Assembly: GCA_036365455.1 (NCBI GenBank)
Contig: JAWQUS010000027.1
Span: 15,054,501-15,118,500, forward strand
Direction of reading: 5' to 3'
Origin: Macrosoma leucophasiata
Taxonomy: Eukaryota > Arthropoda > Insecta > Lepidoptera > Hedylidae
DNA length: 64,000 bases
The notes beneath the pieces are model-generated. The model worked only from the letters and a program-made list of their open reading frames with translations. It did not search any database and was not told the DNA's origin. A program made the position numbers and the translations under genes. Shown here in pieces: positions 1-11,131 of the stretch. Positions within the stretch are counted from its first letter, which is position 1. Each line of letters opens with the position of its first letter.

Positions 1-964
1 AATTTTAAGCAACCATCAAATATGCGCTATCTCTATCGTTTGAATGTGTTTTATAAAGACAGAAGACTTTTAAGTCCCACTTTGATTTAAGTGACGTTTG
101 AGTATTTGGTCGTTAGTATGTTAACAATAGAATGTGTAAGTTATTGTTATACATTTTATAATTAATTTACTATCCTGTATAATTATAGAGTTGTAGAGTC
201 ATTTATAAAGGCTTGTTGTATTTATGAAAATCGAAGATAAATGATTGTGTCAATTTGTCAGCGAAAAGCTTAAAAACTATTCTATGTAACACATAGGATA
301 GTTTTTATCTTCAAGTTACCCTCTATGTTTGTTCAAAATTATATAAAAATCTGTTCAGCGGTTTTTGCGAGAAGGAGTAACAAACAAACAAATATACAAA
401 CTTTCGCATTTATAATATTTATACGATTCATTCAGAAACAATTAATTTCCCTATGTAGTTTAAATAAAACATTACAATTAACATAAACAAAGGGTTCTCC
501 AATGGGGAAGATTTACAGCACAAATCCTATTAGCCGTAGAACGCGAAAACGGGCGAAACATTGGTATAATCGTGTATGTGTGCATGAATTCATTTTTACT
601 CGTATGCCTATCTCCTCAGAGTATAGGTGAGGAAGAATATATCCTCAAAAGCTGATACTAAGTACATCTTACTTAATCTTAGGAAACCTTGTTGCTGTCC
701 TATTAGACTTGTAGCAGGCTAGACCTCCAAGTAGGTATACTTACAATTAGAAGTAGTAGGTAACATAAATACTAAGTTAAACACACACGCTACTGCTGAT
801 GCTTCATATTCAGTTCGTAGATAGACAATAATCTTTGGAGCTTATCTAACAAGTGTCTTATGCCATGTGCGCTAGAAATAGCGCTCAGTTGATTCTACAT
901 ATCCAAGTTAACTAGGAATACACTTACCACCAGAGCGGCCCGGTCAGCCTAACGCCCTAACTAC

Positions 965-1178
965 ACACAGTACAAATATGAACGGTATGGAAACTACGTA
1001 CAAAACGTTCAAAACGGCACACTCACACAAACATGCGCATCGACGCTCGAGTAGTGAGTGACTCGGAGCTGTAGCACCGCGAGAACCGCTTAGGGGCCTC
1101 GTTGATGCGCATGTTTGCGTGATTGCGCCGTTTCAACGTTTTGTACGTAGTTTCCATACTGTTCATATTTGTACTGTG
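965..1178. repeat. Foldback element with about 75-bp arms
   Basis: The arms, about 965-1041 and 1102-1178, are inverted copies with only scattered mismatches; both carry the 20-mer ACTACGTACAAAACGTT-type core. The loop of about 60 bp is GC-rich. The layout is that of a foldback MITE. No clear target-site duplication was seen. Confidence 0.7.
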
Positions 1179-1179
1179 A

Positions 1180-2265
1180 CTGAGTTAGCGCGAGGCCACG
1201 CCCACCCTTTCTGCCGGACCCTGAATACCGTGTCGTGTAATAGCCTTACGTCGTGTAACACCTTTACTTAGGTACCATCCATGTACAAATGTACATTGCA
1301 TGGTTGTTTGCCACCATATTAAAAAATGTATCGTCGCTTTGTCTTATTAAGCCTTCCATTGAAAATACTACCTACCAGTGTAAAACTGTACGAAAAAGTA
1401 CTTGATGATCATTTAAGTAAAGCTTGTATTAAATCATTCAGTAAAATTCATAATGATGTACCTATATCAATGGTAAAATCAATCAATCAATCATCAAGGA
1501 TGTTTGTGGTTATGTCCCGACAAGCAAACATGTCCCGGATACACGCGAAGTTGACAAAAAAGTGACCTCAAGTTAAAAGGAAAAAATTATGAAGCGTTAG
1601 GAAAACACAAGGAGCGATAAACAATGTTACATAATTCTAAACAAAAAAAAACACAAACGGACTCTTGAGTTTATGAATATGGAAATACAATACCTGTCCA
1701 TAAAAAAATGGCGTGCACTTGTTATATGTTTGGTAAGCTCATCAGCTGTGTTAATCTCTAATCACGGCTTTATTTCCTCATACTGCGCTATTCTATGGGT
1801 AACAGTGCGTTAACATAGCCACAAACGGTTTCGGTCCAATCCAGGATCCCGTATAGAGATATATGTGCAATGGGCGTGTTCACGCGAGCATTCTGTTGCT
1901 CACCTTACCTAATCGCCGTATTACCTAGAACAAAACTGGCGCTACAGCAAAAAAAAACATTATCGTCAGAAACCGAATGCCTATAATAATATGAAAAAAC
2001 CGGACAAGTGCGAGTTCGACTCGCGTGGTGAGGGTTCCGTAATTAAAATTAATATTTTGGAAAATATTACAGATTTAAAATGCAGGGACATAGGGGTTAC
2101 GGTGGTACCGGCAGGGGGGGTTATATTATTAAGAATTTTCGATTTAATTTGAATACTCAAACTTCTTATAGGTTTTCCAGTAATCTATAGGCAAAGAACT
2201 ATTTTCCACATTTTTTTCAAAATTTTAAGTTCAGTAGTTTCGGAGATAGGGGGGGAATGGTCAAT
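1180..2265. other. Non-coding stretch with decayed repeats
   Basis: No convincing gene. 1270-1326 resembles a short SINE-A tail (TTGTTTGCCACC followed by an A-run). About 1993-2140 contains CCGGACAAGTGCGAG and GGGTTCCGTAA, a dispersed motif also present near 47862 and 58801. The 79-residue open frame at 1326-1565 has no recognisable domain and overlaps the SINE tail. Confidence 0.45.
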
Positions 2266-2400
2266 TTTATTTATTTATTTATTTATTTAAACTTTAATGC
2301 ACACATTATAAAAATGAAGTACATAAGGTGGACTTAATGCCTTTAGGCATTATCTGCCAGTCAACCTTAAGGTTGTACAAGAAAAACCACGAGATGTTGC
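2266..2400 (-). repeat. LINE-like 3' tail, inverted
   Basis: A TTTATTTATTT run leads into a block reading GTGGACTTAATGCCTTTAGG and then CCAGTCAACC. Read on the minus strand this ends in an (A,T)-rich tail as a LINE 3' end does. It resembles a tail I associate with lepidopteran LINEs, but the family is not certain. Confidence 0.4.
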
Positions 2401-2889
2401 AGAAAAATAAAAGAACTATGAAATAAAAAAAACTACAATGACTAAAACACGAAGCAGATAATTACTTACGTAAATAACTAAAGATATATTAGAATAAATA
2501 CACAATCCAAAACATACATATGTATCAATATACATAAACATATAGCGCAATTTTCGTGGTTTTTCTTAAATAACTTCAAATTTCTTTATGCAAAAATTAT
2601 ATAAAAAAAAATATCTGAGATGCTGACAACAACCTCTTTCATTTGATATGTCACACGACACAGTTTACGATTTTTTTTTTTTTATGATTTACCCACCGAA
2701 AGTGGCCCCCCTGTTTAAAATTTCTGGGGGTGGGACTTAAAAGTCTTCTGTCTTTATAAACACGTTCAAACGATAGAGATAGCGCACATTTGAGCGTTGC
2801 TTAAAAATGAGTGACGTTTGAGAGCCATTACTGTTGTAAAAATTAACGAGATTTATTTGACGGATTGACCATTGCCGCTGACGATAGTA

Positions 2890-3340
2890 CACTGATAAAG
2901 TAAGTAGATTTAAGCGATGTTGCGACAGCTTTACACCCCACATAAATCTACAATCTCAGGAAAGCTGAAGATAGAGCGACCTGGAAGCTACTCGTTAGCT
3001 CCTCCACCTATACTTACCAAAACGGGCACGACCTTTAGTAATGAAGAATACGACAAAGAAGAAGAATTCTACAATGAGGTTTATAAAGGTCTGTCTACTT
3101 TTAACGAATACGGGAATGCACCCTGGCACTAACTGCTAACTGTCTAAGATTTATCAAAAATAATGTAGCTATATAAAAAATCGCCCATGAACCATTAGAC
3201 ATTTCTGAGGTCATCGAACTCGTTATTAACAAAAAATAATCTTGATTGAAGCGATACAAAAAGGCACTCGATCTTTTAGATACTTGAATATACGAAAGTT
3301 TCATTTCCAAACCAACTTTATATAGGTTTATGTATCTGTG
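2890..3340 (+). pseudogene. Decayed coding fragment of unknown family
   Basis: An open frame at 2917-3132 (71 codons) reads like protein, with acidic residues (EEYDKEEEFYNEVYKG) and a proline-rich patch. At about 3120 the protein-like signal moves to the next frame, which gives ALTANCLRFIKNNVAI, a stop, then HEPLDISEVIELVINKK, two more stops and LKRYKKALDLLD up to about 3335. One frameshift and at least four stops therefore interrupt it. I do not recognise the family; a transposon ORF or an old processed gene are both possible. Confidence 0.5.
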
Positions 3341-4439
3341 ATGAGCTTTTTACTTAGGTATGTACAAGCTATAAAGAATATTACCTATTACCTATCTATC
3401 ATTATTGTTAACCAGAGATTGCAAGGGACGCATTCATATATATTTATCATCAGGTCTCTAAGGAAGATCTCTAAAAAAATGTAGAGTCATGAATTTTAAT
3501 TTTCAATCTGAAAATAGGATGTAAATCCTACCCGGTACCTTTTTGTTCATTCAAGTTGGAAGTTACATATTGTCAACATTCATTACAATATACTTGTGCA
3601 AGTTTTAATTTACGCAAATCAAACGTTGCATATAAGCATGTCTCTATTTTGTTTGTGGAATCCAACTTGCTCCTAAGCTACCTGCATAACTGATCTATGT
3701 AAAAATATTAATCTTTACAGTTCTATGGGAAAATTATTATTTTATCCAACTTTATGCAGCAATGTCGCTCTATTTAAACACATAATAATAACTATTAATT
3801 CGTGATCATTGTGTGCATAATTATACAAGCTAAAGATTTGATTTTAATCAGATTAACATGTTGTTATTCTGATAAGCAACTAGTAGAACTAAACAAACGG
3901 GTTCTGATTAAGTTACGAAGTGTACTATGATTATAATTTAATTAAATTGCAAATATTTTTGTATCTTCATACACTAAAAAGTATTTAATTTATGAAAATA
4001 CATCCAAAGCTCTATTTATAAAGCTCTATTATACATCGACTCTAGATTTAAAAAAGAGCTTAATACGACTAAATAGTTATTATAGAAGAAACAATAGTCT
4101 TATATAAGAATGACCCGTAAACTTTTATTCAATGTCAAGGTGGTCAAGACCACGTCAAGACAGTTTATTTTTTTGTGAGATGTAAATAGTATAATATACC
4201 TACTTACTTACATAAACTCTATTGACTAACCTTTGTTCTGCCTTTGTTTCCGTTAGAATCTTAGTAATATGACGAAAACAATTAGATTCCTAAGTAGAGG
4301 AGTAATTGAATATTTGGCCCAACACAAAATTAAAAATCGTCGCCGGGAAAGACAATTTTTGTTTCGTACAAATGAAATTGTCATATAAATTCATTCATCA
4401 TTCAGCTTTTGTTATTATGGAGGGTGGACTATCTAGAAA
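3341..4439. other. AT-rich non-coding stretch
   Basis: About 1.1 kb of AT-rich sequence with no long open frame, splice-bounded exon or clear repeat. Nothing is seen in it. Confidence 0.6.
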
Positions 4440-4750
4440 GAATGAAGGAGAGACCAAATAACAAAGTTTCAAGAGCTTCTACTCAGTTTGTTCGGTAGCG
4501 GAGTTCAAGTGATCTACTTGGCTGTGCGAAACAAGCACGGTCAGGTGTGTGATGGGTGACCGCTAGAGGCTAATTAAGTGCACGCTTCTGTGCTTCGGAG
4601 GGTACGTTAAGCCGTCGATCCCGGTTGCTAGATAGCAGTCGTTAAACCTTGTCGGAGGCTTTATGGACGGTTTGACAACATTCGACACCGGGTTGGCTAA
4701 TCCGCATTGGAGCAGCGTGGCGGAGTAAGCACTAGACCTCCCCAAAAACG
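4440..4750 (+). repeat. SINE-like element, possibly 5S-related head
   Basis: This GC-richer block contains GTGATGGGTGACCGC, like the internal-promoter part of 5S rRNA genes. It then has GTGCTTCGGAGGGTACGTT and AAGCCGTCGATCCCGG, a motif I recall from SINE-type repeats in many animals. It ends in a GC-rich section near 4742. Origin from 5S rRNA is an inference; no tail or TSD was delimited. Confidence 0.5.
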
Positions 4751-5261
4751 GTATAGACTCGTGCCCAGCAGTGTAACGTAAAAGGGGTTATTGCCAGCGC
4801 TATCGTATTCAGATCAGATGTAAATTCTAGCAAAGAGGTACCTATAACCGCTTTGACCTCAGGAATGACAAGGCGTCTACATTGAAATCTCTGTTTTTAT
4901 GTAAATGTTTATAGGCTAAGTATCAACTTACCATAAATATTAACTGTATGATTGTCTGCTATTTCGTGATATAAAAAAAACTGATAATACCTACTAATGT
5001 AGGTATATTACAATATTTCTCCTGAGACCCTAATTATACTGCCACCGCATTACATTATTTGACCACTGGAACTAAAACTTTGTAATTTAAAATACTTTTG
5101 TTTTTTGCCGTCTATAAATAATGTCTTACTTTAATCTATGACAGTTTTTCTATATATATAATTAGATAGTAGGTAGGTATGCCGTATGCCTATATCAATT
5201 TTTATATTTTTTAAGCAAACGGCCTGGTAAATTAATAAATTATTATTGCTCCGGCATCAAA

Positions 5262-5460
5262 TTGTTGACGTAGGCACCACGATATTACCGAATCTATCGC
5301 AGACCTACGGAACAATACCTTACCTGGTAATATGGCATATTACCAGGTAAGGTGATATTCCGTGGCTTCAGTGTTCGTATTAGACCGAGAAGTTTACCAG
5401 TAAGTAGATGTTGCTTCTGATGTAGGTATGAATGCTCCGTGATAGCTGGTACAGAGGAAA
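5262..5460 (+). repeat. Decayed SINE-A copy with internal palindrome
   Basis: It starts with GTAGGCACCACG and contains diverged SINE-A boxes. In its middle, 5318-5352 is a perfect palindrome with 17-bp arms around a single G, absent from other copies. Confidence 0.5.
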
Positions 5461-5490
5461 AAACAATTTATACCTCACAATGGTTTTGAC

Positions 5491-5700
5491 TGGTGGTAGA
5501 GTTCCGTGTAGGAGCTCGAGAGCGTAGGCACCACCGCATTACCTAATTTATGTGCCGCTAAATGGTAGCGTTCAGCACTTTCGTGTTCTGGTTAGATGGT
5601 AATGTATGGCCCCGTAATAACTATCACAGAGACAGAACACCTTAGGCCTCAAGAGCGGCAACTGCATTGTGACCTCTGGTTTTTGTGTAGATGTCATCTC
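5491..5700 (+). repeat. SINE-A copy, 3' truncated
   Basis: Begins with TGGTGGTAGAGTTCC, runs through GGCACCACCGCATTACC, GCCGCTAAATGGTAGCG and CTTAGGCCTCAAGAG, and stops at about 5700 before the usual GCTTGTTTGCCAC tail. Confidence 0.75.
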
Positions 5701-6500
5701 TTAAAAATGGTGTTGATTTCACTTGCAAAATCTAGGAGGTCATACTTGTTTTATTAAAATTTCTAGGCTTTAATATTGACAGATTGAATTGCGAAACTGA
5801 TTAAAATAATGCGATATGAACTGCAACATTAAAACATATTTTTAAAGAATCTTATCTACTCCTCAGTAACATACCTAGTTATTAAGCGAATTGTACTTAA
5901 GCTTACACTACAGTAAATGATAAATTGTTCGTTAGCATTGTCATTTACTATACATTTACAAAGAAAACTACATTTTCGTAACAAGGCAGATAAATAGAAA
6001 CGTGATTATGGTGTTATTTTAAACATTTAGGTATCCGCGAAATAACAAAAGCATTTTATTGCCCATGCACTTAAATATAACCACTGTCATAGTAACAATG
6101 TAGAGCAATTACTGAAATGCTCAAACGAATGAGAATGGTTTGTATTTATTATTTGTATCCAACTCTACTTTTTTATTACCCCACAAAAACTAAGCAGGTG
6201 CTATTAATAAAAATGTTAGAGGTAAATCTTAATTCGAGTATCTACCTACACAAATTCTGAATACCAAGTATTTTTTTCTGGTCAATCCGATTCGGACCAG
6301 CGCGGTGGTTAATTATCTACTTGTTGAATACCGATTATAATTTATATTATCTCTTCTAAGTTTGCGTAGGTATGTCTTTTTTTTTTTCTAAATAGCTTCG
6401 ACGTGCGAACAACAAATCATTAAAATTTCACCGTAATCGGGGGAATGATACACGAACACGAAAGATGAACAATTCACAGACATGCTTTTAAATGATTGCC
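5701..6500. other. AT-rich non-coding stretch
   Basis: No gene or repeat recognised. It is the left flank of the retrotransposon that starts at about 6512. Confidence 0.55.
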
Positions 6501-6511
6501 ACAAAAATGTT

Positions 6512-9500
6512 GCTTTGGGGTGTAAGTGGCGCCTTACCATCCTGGTTCCTATCCTTGATGTGCACCGTATTGTCCGCCCCCGGGGCCGGTATGTGTAAGG
6601 ACATCTTGCGCTCAGGGGCGCAACATGTTGGCCCGGGGGCCAGGGAGAGCCGATGAAACGGTAACGGTCCGCTGCCGCCCGCCGGTCAGTAGGGGACCCG
6701 AACCCAGGCCTCTCTATTAAACTCTGGCCTGGGAGGCTGTCCCGCCAACCGGTGTTAAGTCCCGTGCGCAGTCGTCGTGCCGGAGTAAGAGACCGGAGTG
6801 GGCCCGGCGCCTGTGCACGGGGGGGATCGGGGGTCCTTCCGTCCCCCGGACCAGCAAATTGCACCACCTCTGTGTGCAGATGGTCTGATGCACCTGCAAC
6901 TTTGCCCCTCGGGCGGTCGATACGGTGCACATCATTATTTCCCTTATCCGACGCTGTTAGGAAGATTAAAAAAAATGGTCAAAAAGAAAAAAAAGAGTAG
7001 TAACGCAGCGGACGCCCCTCCCACATTTACTGTGGACATGTGCAACATCAGGGGTTTACATACCAACCTTAACGCCGTTCACCACCACCTTGAAACGGCT
7101 AAGCCAGCCCTACTCTTTCTGACGGAGACACAAATATCCTCTCCACTTGACACATCGTACCTTACTTACCCCGGCTATACTCTGGAGAACACTTTCGTTC
7201 GCCGCGCCGGGGTATGTCTGTATGTCCGAGAGGATGTCTGTTGTCGCCGTCTTGACCATTTTGAAGACAAGGACCTGTCGCTATTGTGGGCACGCGTGGA
7301 TTACGGTGGATCTACCCGAATATACGCGTGCGTGTACAGGTCCTATAGCGGAGACGGGGAGACAGCCCGCTTATTCGAGCACATCCAACAGGTGGTCGAC
7401 ACAGTGCTTGTGCAGTATCCTTCTGCGGAGTTGGTGATTCTTGGTGACTTTAACGCACACCATACGGAGTGGTTGAGTTCCCGGATCACGGACTTCGCTG
7501 GAAGATCTGCACACGATTTCGCGTTGGCTAATGGACTCTCACAAGTTGTAACCGGGTTTACCCGGATACCAGATGTCGAGGGTCACACTGCCTCTTTGCT
7601 GGATCTTCTGCTGACCTCACATCCTGCCAACTATCAGGTGGTGGTCGAGGCTCCCTTAGGATCCTCGGACCACTGTCTGGTACGCACAAAAACCTCGTTG
7701 TCGGTTCGAGCGCCGCTGCGGCCCTCGGCAACTCGACAAGTGTGGCATTACAGGTCGGCAGACTGGGATGGACTGAGGGAGTTCCTGACGTCCTACCCAT
7801 GGAGGCAGCTTTGTTTCTCGTCGGAAGATCCGAGCACGTGTGCCGATGCTGTAACCGATGTGATACACCAGGGAATGGAATGTTACATTCCGTACTCTGT
7901 GGTATCCATTGGCGGACAGTACCAGCCCTGGTTCGATAAGTCCTGTGCTGTGGCTTCTAGTCACAAGCAGGAGGCTTACAGAACCTGGACTGCGGCTCAC
8001 GCTTGTAAGGATCCTAATGCCTCCGGCCTTAAGAGAGCACTCAACGCTGCATCCAGGTCCACTAAGCGGCGCATGGCCAAAGCGAAGTCGAAGCACATCG
8101 GTAGAGTTGGCAGGAAACTAATGAGGCACCCTCCCGGGAGCCGTGCCTATTGGTCTCTTGCCAAAGCTATCGAAGGGAATTTTTGTCGGTCATCTTTCCC
8201 ACCACTGCGTAAAATTGACGATAGCCTGGCCCACACGGCAAAAGAGAAAGCTGACCTTCTGGGCAGCCTCTTTGCCTCAAACTCGACTCTTGACGACATG
8301 GGTATCACAGCGCCTACCATCCCGCGCTGTGAAAGCTCTATGCCTGACGTCAAATTCACTCAGAAGAACGTCAGGCGAGCTCTTTTATCCCTTGACGTCA
8401 AGAAGTCGAGTGGGCCGGACTCCGTCCCTGCGATGGTGTTGAAGATGTGCGCTCCCGAGCTGACCCCCGTTCTGACGCGCCTGTTCTCGCTTTCCTACGA
8501 TCAAAGAACCGTACCGTCTGCGTGGAAGACCGCCCTCGTGCACCCGATACCCAAAAAAGGGGATCGCAGTGACCCGGCCAATTATAGGCCCATAGCAATA
8601 ACCTCCCTACTCTGTAAAGTCATGGAGCGTGTGATCAATACTCAACTGCTGCAGTATCTAGAGGATCATCAGCTGATCAGTGACCGCCAATATGGATTTC
8701 GTCATGGCAGATCTGCTGGTGATCTTCTAGTATATCTCACGCACCATTGGTCCCACGCCTTGGACAAGAGTGGGGAGGCATTGGCTGTAAGCCTGGACAT
8801 TGCTAAGGCCTTTGACCGGCTCTGGCACAGGGCACTCCTCGCGAAACTTCCATCCTACGGTCTTCCCGAGAGGCTATGCAACTGGACAGCCAGCTTTCTG
8901 TCTGAGCGTTATATACAAGTCTTAGTTGACGGTCAGCGCTCAGACAGACTACCTATCAACGCTGGTGTGCCGCAAGGCTCTGTGTTATCTCCCACGCTTT
9001 TTCTTCTGCATATCAATGAAATATTGGAGCAAAACTCCAATTTTCATTGCTATGCCGATGATAGTACGGGAGATGCACACTACACTAGCCGTGCAAATGC
9101 CTCTCGGACACTTATCGAGGAAAGCAGGACTAGACTTGTGTCTGAAATCGAGCACTCTCTGGAGCGGGTCTCGGATTGGGGTCGACTTAATTTAGTACAG
9201 TTTAACCCCTCGAAGACACAAGTCTGCGCGTTCACCGCTAAAAAAACCCCATTCATTGTAGCACCACAGTTCCAGGGCATTCCGCTCGCCGTTGATAAGA
9301 GTATCGGTATCCTGGGCGTTGACATATCGAACGAAGTGCAATTCGGGAGTCACATTGAGTGTAAGACCAAGTTGGCATCCAAAAAGTTGGGAGTGCTTAA
9401 CAAAGCGAGGCAGTATTTCACATCGGGGCAGCTACTACAGCTTTATAAGGCCCAAGTGCGGCCCCATCTGGAATACTGCTCTCATTTGTGGGCGGGAGCC

Positions 9501-10015
9501 CCCAAATACCAGCTTGGTCCACTTGACTCCCTACAAAAACGCGCCGTTCGTATTGTTAACGATCCAGGACTTACCGACAGGCTCGAACATCTGAGCCTGC
9601 GCAGAGACATTGGGAGTCTGTGCGTGTTGTATCGTCTCTACAATGGTGAGTGCTCTGCGGAACTGTTTGACATGGTGCCACCGTCTCTTTTCCTACACCG
9701 TACTACCCGCCGAAGAGAGAAGTTCCACCCACACCGACTGGACACCTGGCAGTGCTCAACGGTGCGGTTTTCACGTTCGTTCCTGCCCAGAACGTGTAAA
9801 TTGTGGAACGAACTTCCCTCTGAGGTGTTCCCTAGGTGCTACAATATGGGGTTCTTCAAAAATGGCGTCAAAAGAGTCCTTCAGGGTTGGCAGCGCGTTG
9901 GCAACTCCCCTGGTGTTGCAAATGTTCATAGGCGACGGTGACCACTTTCCATCAGGTGGCCCGTTTGCTTGTCTGTCAATCTTCAGACATAAAAAAAAAA
10001 AAAAAAAAAAAAAAA
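6512..10015 (+). mobile_element. Non-LTR retrotransposon, near full length
   Basis: The element comprises a GC-rich 5' part from about 6512, one long open frame (to 9941) and a short 3' UTR ending in a run of about 25 A at 9991-10015. AAAAATGTT occurs at 6503-6511 and again at the end of the A-run, a possible target-site duplication blurred by the A tract. The composition is far more GC-rich than the flanks. A single ORF with N-terminal endonuclease and a poly(A) tail suits the Jockey/CR1 superfamily; the clade cannot be set here. Decayed relatives lie at 16740-16965 and 17900-18030. Confidence 0.9.
6798..9941 (+). CDS. Endonuclease-reverse transcriptase polyprotein of a LINE
   Basis: The protein nicks target DNA and copies the element's RNA at the nick. 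From the first ATG it is 1047 aa, but the second ATG at 6975 (residue 60, MVKKKKKSSNAAD) is a likelier start because homology-like sequence begins just after it. An APE-type endonuclease occupies about residues 80-300: LTET with the catalytic Glu near 110, GDFNAHHTEW near 215, SSDHC near 290. Reverse transcriptase covers about 560-820: YRPIAITSLLCKV near 596, SLDIAKAFDRLWH near 664, GVPQGSVLSPTLF near 722 and the catalytic YADD near 751. The C-terminal part holds YKAQVRPHLEYCSHLW. No frameshift or stop interrupts it, so it may be intact. No separate ORF1 is seen upstream. Short open frames on the other strand and in other frames are shadows. Confidence 0.95.
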   Translation: MGPAPVHGGDRGSFRPPDQQIAPPLCADGLMHLQLCPSGGRYGAHHYFPYPTLLGRLKKMVKKKKKSSNAADAPPTFTVDMCNIRGLHTNLNAVHHHLETAKPALLFLTETQISSPLDTSYLTYPGYTLENTFVRRAGVCLYVREDVCCRRLDHFEDKDLSLLWARVDYGGSTRIYACVYRSYSGDGETARLFEHIQQVVDTVLVQYPSAELVILGDFNAHHTEWLSSRITDFAGRSAHDFALANGLSQVVTGFTRIPDVEGHTASLLDLLLTSHPANYQVVVEAPLGSSDHCLVRTKTSLSVRAPLRPSATRQVWHYRSADWDGLREFLTSYPWRQLCFSSEDPSTCADAVTDVIHQGMECYIPYSVVSIGGQYQPWFDKSCAVASSHKQEAYRTWTAAHACKDPNASGLKRALNAASRSTKRRMAKAKSKHIGRVGRKLMRHPPGSRAYWSLAKAIEGNFCRSSFPPLRKIDDSLAHTAKEKADLLGSLFASNSTLDDMGITAPTIPRCESSMPDVKFTQKNVRRALLSLDVKKSSGPDSVPAMVLKMCAPELTPVLTRLFSLSYDQRTVPSAWKTALVHPIPKKGDRSDPANYRPIAITSLLCKVMERVINTQLLQYLEDHQLISDRQYGFRHGRSAGDLLVYLTHHWSHALDKSGEALAVSLDIAKAFDRLWHRALLAKLPSYGLPERLCNWTASFLSERYIQVLVDGQRSDRLPINAGVPQGSVLSPTLFLLHINEILEQNSNFHCYADDSTGDAHYTSRANASRTLIEESRTRLVSEIEHSLERVSDWGRLNLVQFNPSKTQVCAFTAKKTPFIVAPQFQGIPLAVDKSIGILGVDISNEVQFGSHIECKTKLASKKLGVLNKARQYFTSGQLLQLYKAQVRPHLEYCSHLWAGAPKYQLGPLDSLQKRAVRIVNDPGLTDRLEHLSLRRDIGSLCVLYRLYNGECSAELFDMVPPSLFLHRTTRRREKFHPHRLDTWQCSTVRFSRSFLPRTCKLWNELPSEVFPRCYNMGFFKNGVKRVLQGWQRVGNSPGVANVHRRR

Positions 10016-10127
10016 TGTTACACTGGTAGTTTGTACTGCCTGAGGGTGGGGTCCAAAGACTTAGAATCCGCGTGCATGTATGAAGATAATGATGAATGTA
10101 GAAGAAGCACTGGCGCTCTACACTCTT

Positions 10128-10286
10128 ATGGTGAGATTCACAGACCGCACTACGACTTTACGACTTTACTTTCGAGCAAAGTACGCTTCGAACTGTCAAA
10201 ACCCATACATATCTGACAGTTCTAAGCATACTTTGCCCAAAGTACCGCACTACGACTTTCGTAGTGCGGTCTGTGAATCTCACCAT
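10128..10286. repeat. 159-bp foldback element with 28-bp perfect arms
   Basis: 10128-10155 and 10259-10286 are perfect inverted copies containing GATTCACAGACCGCACTACG. A second, imperfect inverted pair lies inside (about 10179-10200 and 10215-10235). Weak matches to the same core occur near 11015 and 12075, so it is probably a small MITE family. Confidence 0.75.
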
Positions 10287-10499
10287 CAGTCTGCACGGTA
10301 AGGGACTTGGCGTGAACATACATATACATTCATACATACATACAAATATTAATTTCAAATTCATATAATTTTTCTGTTATGTTGTTAAATTATTGCTTCT
10401 CTATTGACTTCTAATGACGGTAGTTTGGTAGGAATGTTTTGTAATTGATTTGGGTGAAATTTTAAATTTAAACCTTCATGCTTAAAACAGTAATGCAAC

Positions 10500-10897
10500 C
10501 AATTTTATTTAAATTAATACGGCGAAACTTGTCACAATGATGAGACTTCGCTCCGGACATGTGCCATTTAATAAGTTTAAATTCTTAATGAGTCAATCTG
10601 ATACCCCTAATTGTAGTTTATGTGGTAAAGTGGAAGACGTATACCATATTTTGGTTGAATGTGTTCGAGGTGAGGCTCATCGCAGGGCTTCATTAGAAAT
10701 AGGACATTGCAACAGTGTCCTGGCAGATCCTACCACGGATGACGCCAGAATACTGTTGCAACTATATCAATTGTCAATGAGCTAATGTTGTTTAATTATT
10801 ATTTTTTAAATGAAGAATGTAATTAATGTGAACGTATAGAGCGTCATGGTCTTTGACAAAGCTCTTTAAATGGAGAATAAAAAAAAATAAAAAAAAT
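10500..10897 (+). mobile_element. 5'-truncated LINE 3' end
   Basis: The 3' end of a different non-LTR element: a C-terminal ORF fragment (10537-10785), a 3' UTR with GGTCTTTGACAAAGCTC, and a tail of A-rich repeats (AATAAAAAAAAATAAAAAAA) ending near 10897. Confidence 0.75.
10537..10785 (+). pseudogene. C-terminal zinc-knuckle fragment of a LINE ORF2
   Basis: 82 codons ending in a stop. The residues RLRSGHVPFNKFKF followed by CSLCGKVEDVYHILVEC give a C-x2-C-x8-H-x4-C arrangement seen at the C-terminus of Jockey/I-type LINE ORF2 proteins, where it is thought to help bind the RNA template. The rest of the ORF, including reverse transcriptase, is missing; this is the normal 5' truncation of a LINE copy. 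It is not from the same family as the 6.5-10.0 kb element, whose C-terminus differs. Confidence 0.75.
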
Positions 10898-11030
10898 ACG
10901 GCGAAACATTAAGCCTGGGTTGCACCAAGATATTTGTTAAAGTTAAAGTTATTGTAACATTTCACATCCTTCTCTAACTTTAACAGAATTCTTGATCGGA
11001 CAAGGCGAGATTTACCGTACTACGACTTTT

Positions 11031-11046
11031 AACACACACACACACA
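11031..11046. repeat. (AC)n microsatellite
   Basis: About eight AC units in a row, within decayed repeat sequence. Confidence 0.7.
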
Positions 11047-11131
11047 CGACGAGTTTTACTCATATTACATGTGTAAAACTTCTACTTTGCTTTAATAGAG
11101 TGTAATAATATGCTTTAGTATATTTAGTAAC

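Larger units (their letters stand above)
1..2807. repeat. 2.7-kb segment bounded by a diverged inverted repeat
   Basis: Bases 1-80 reappear in inverted orientation at 2730-2807 with a few mismatches; both arms contain the stretch reading CTATCTCTATCGTTTGAA in one orientation. The left arm touches the window edge, so its outer end may lie outside. A short direct repeat, AGTGACGTTTGAG, follows each arm (about 90-103 and 2810-2823). No transposase is visible between them. It may be a non-autonomous DNA element or two inverted copies of one repeat. Confidence 0.5.

Noticed and set aside
6388..6930. 180-residue minus-strand open frame at the LINE start
   Set aside because: It lies antisense over the GC-rich 5' part of the LINE, has low-complexity Arg/Pro/Gly content and no domain.
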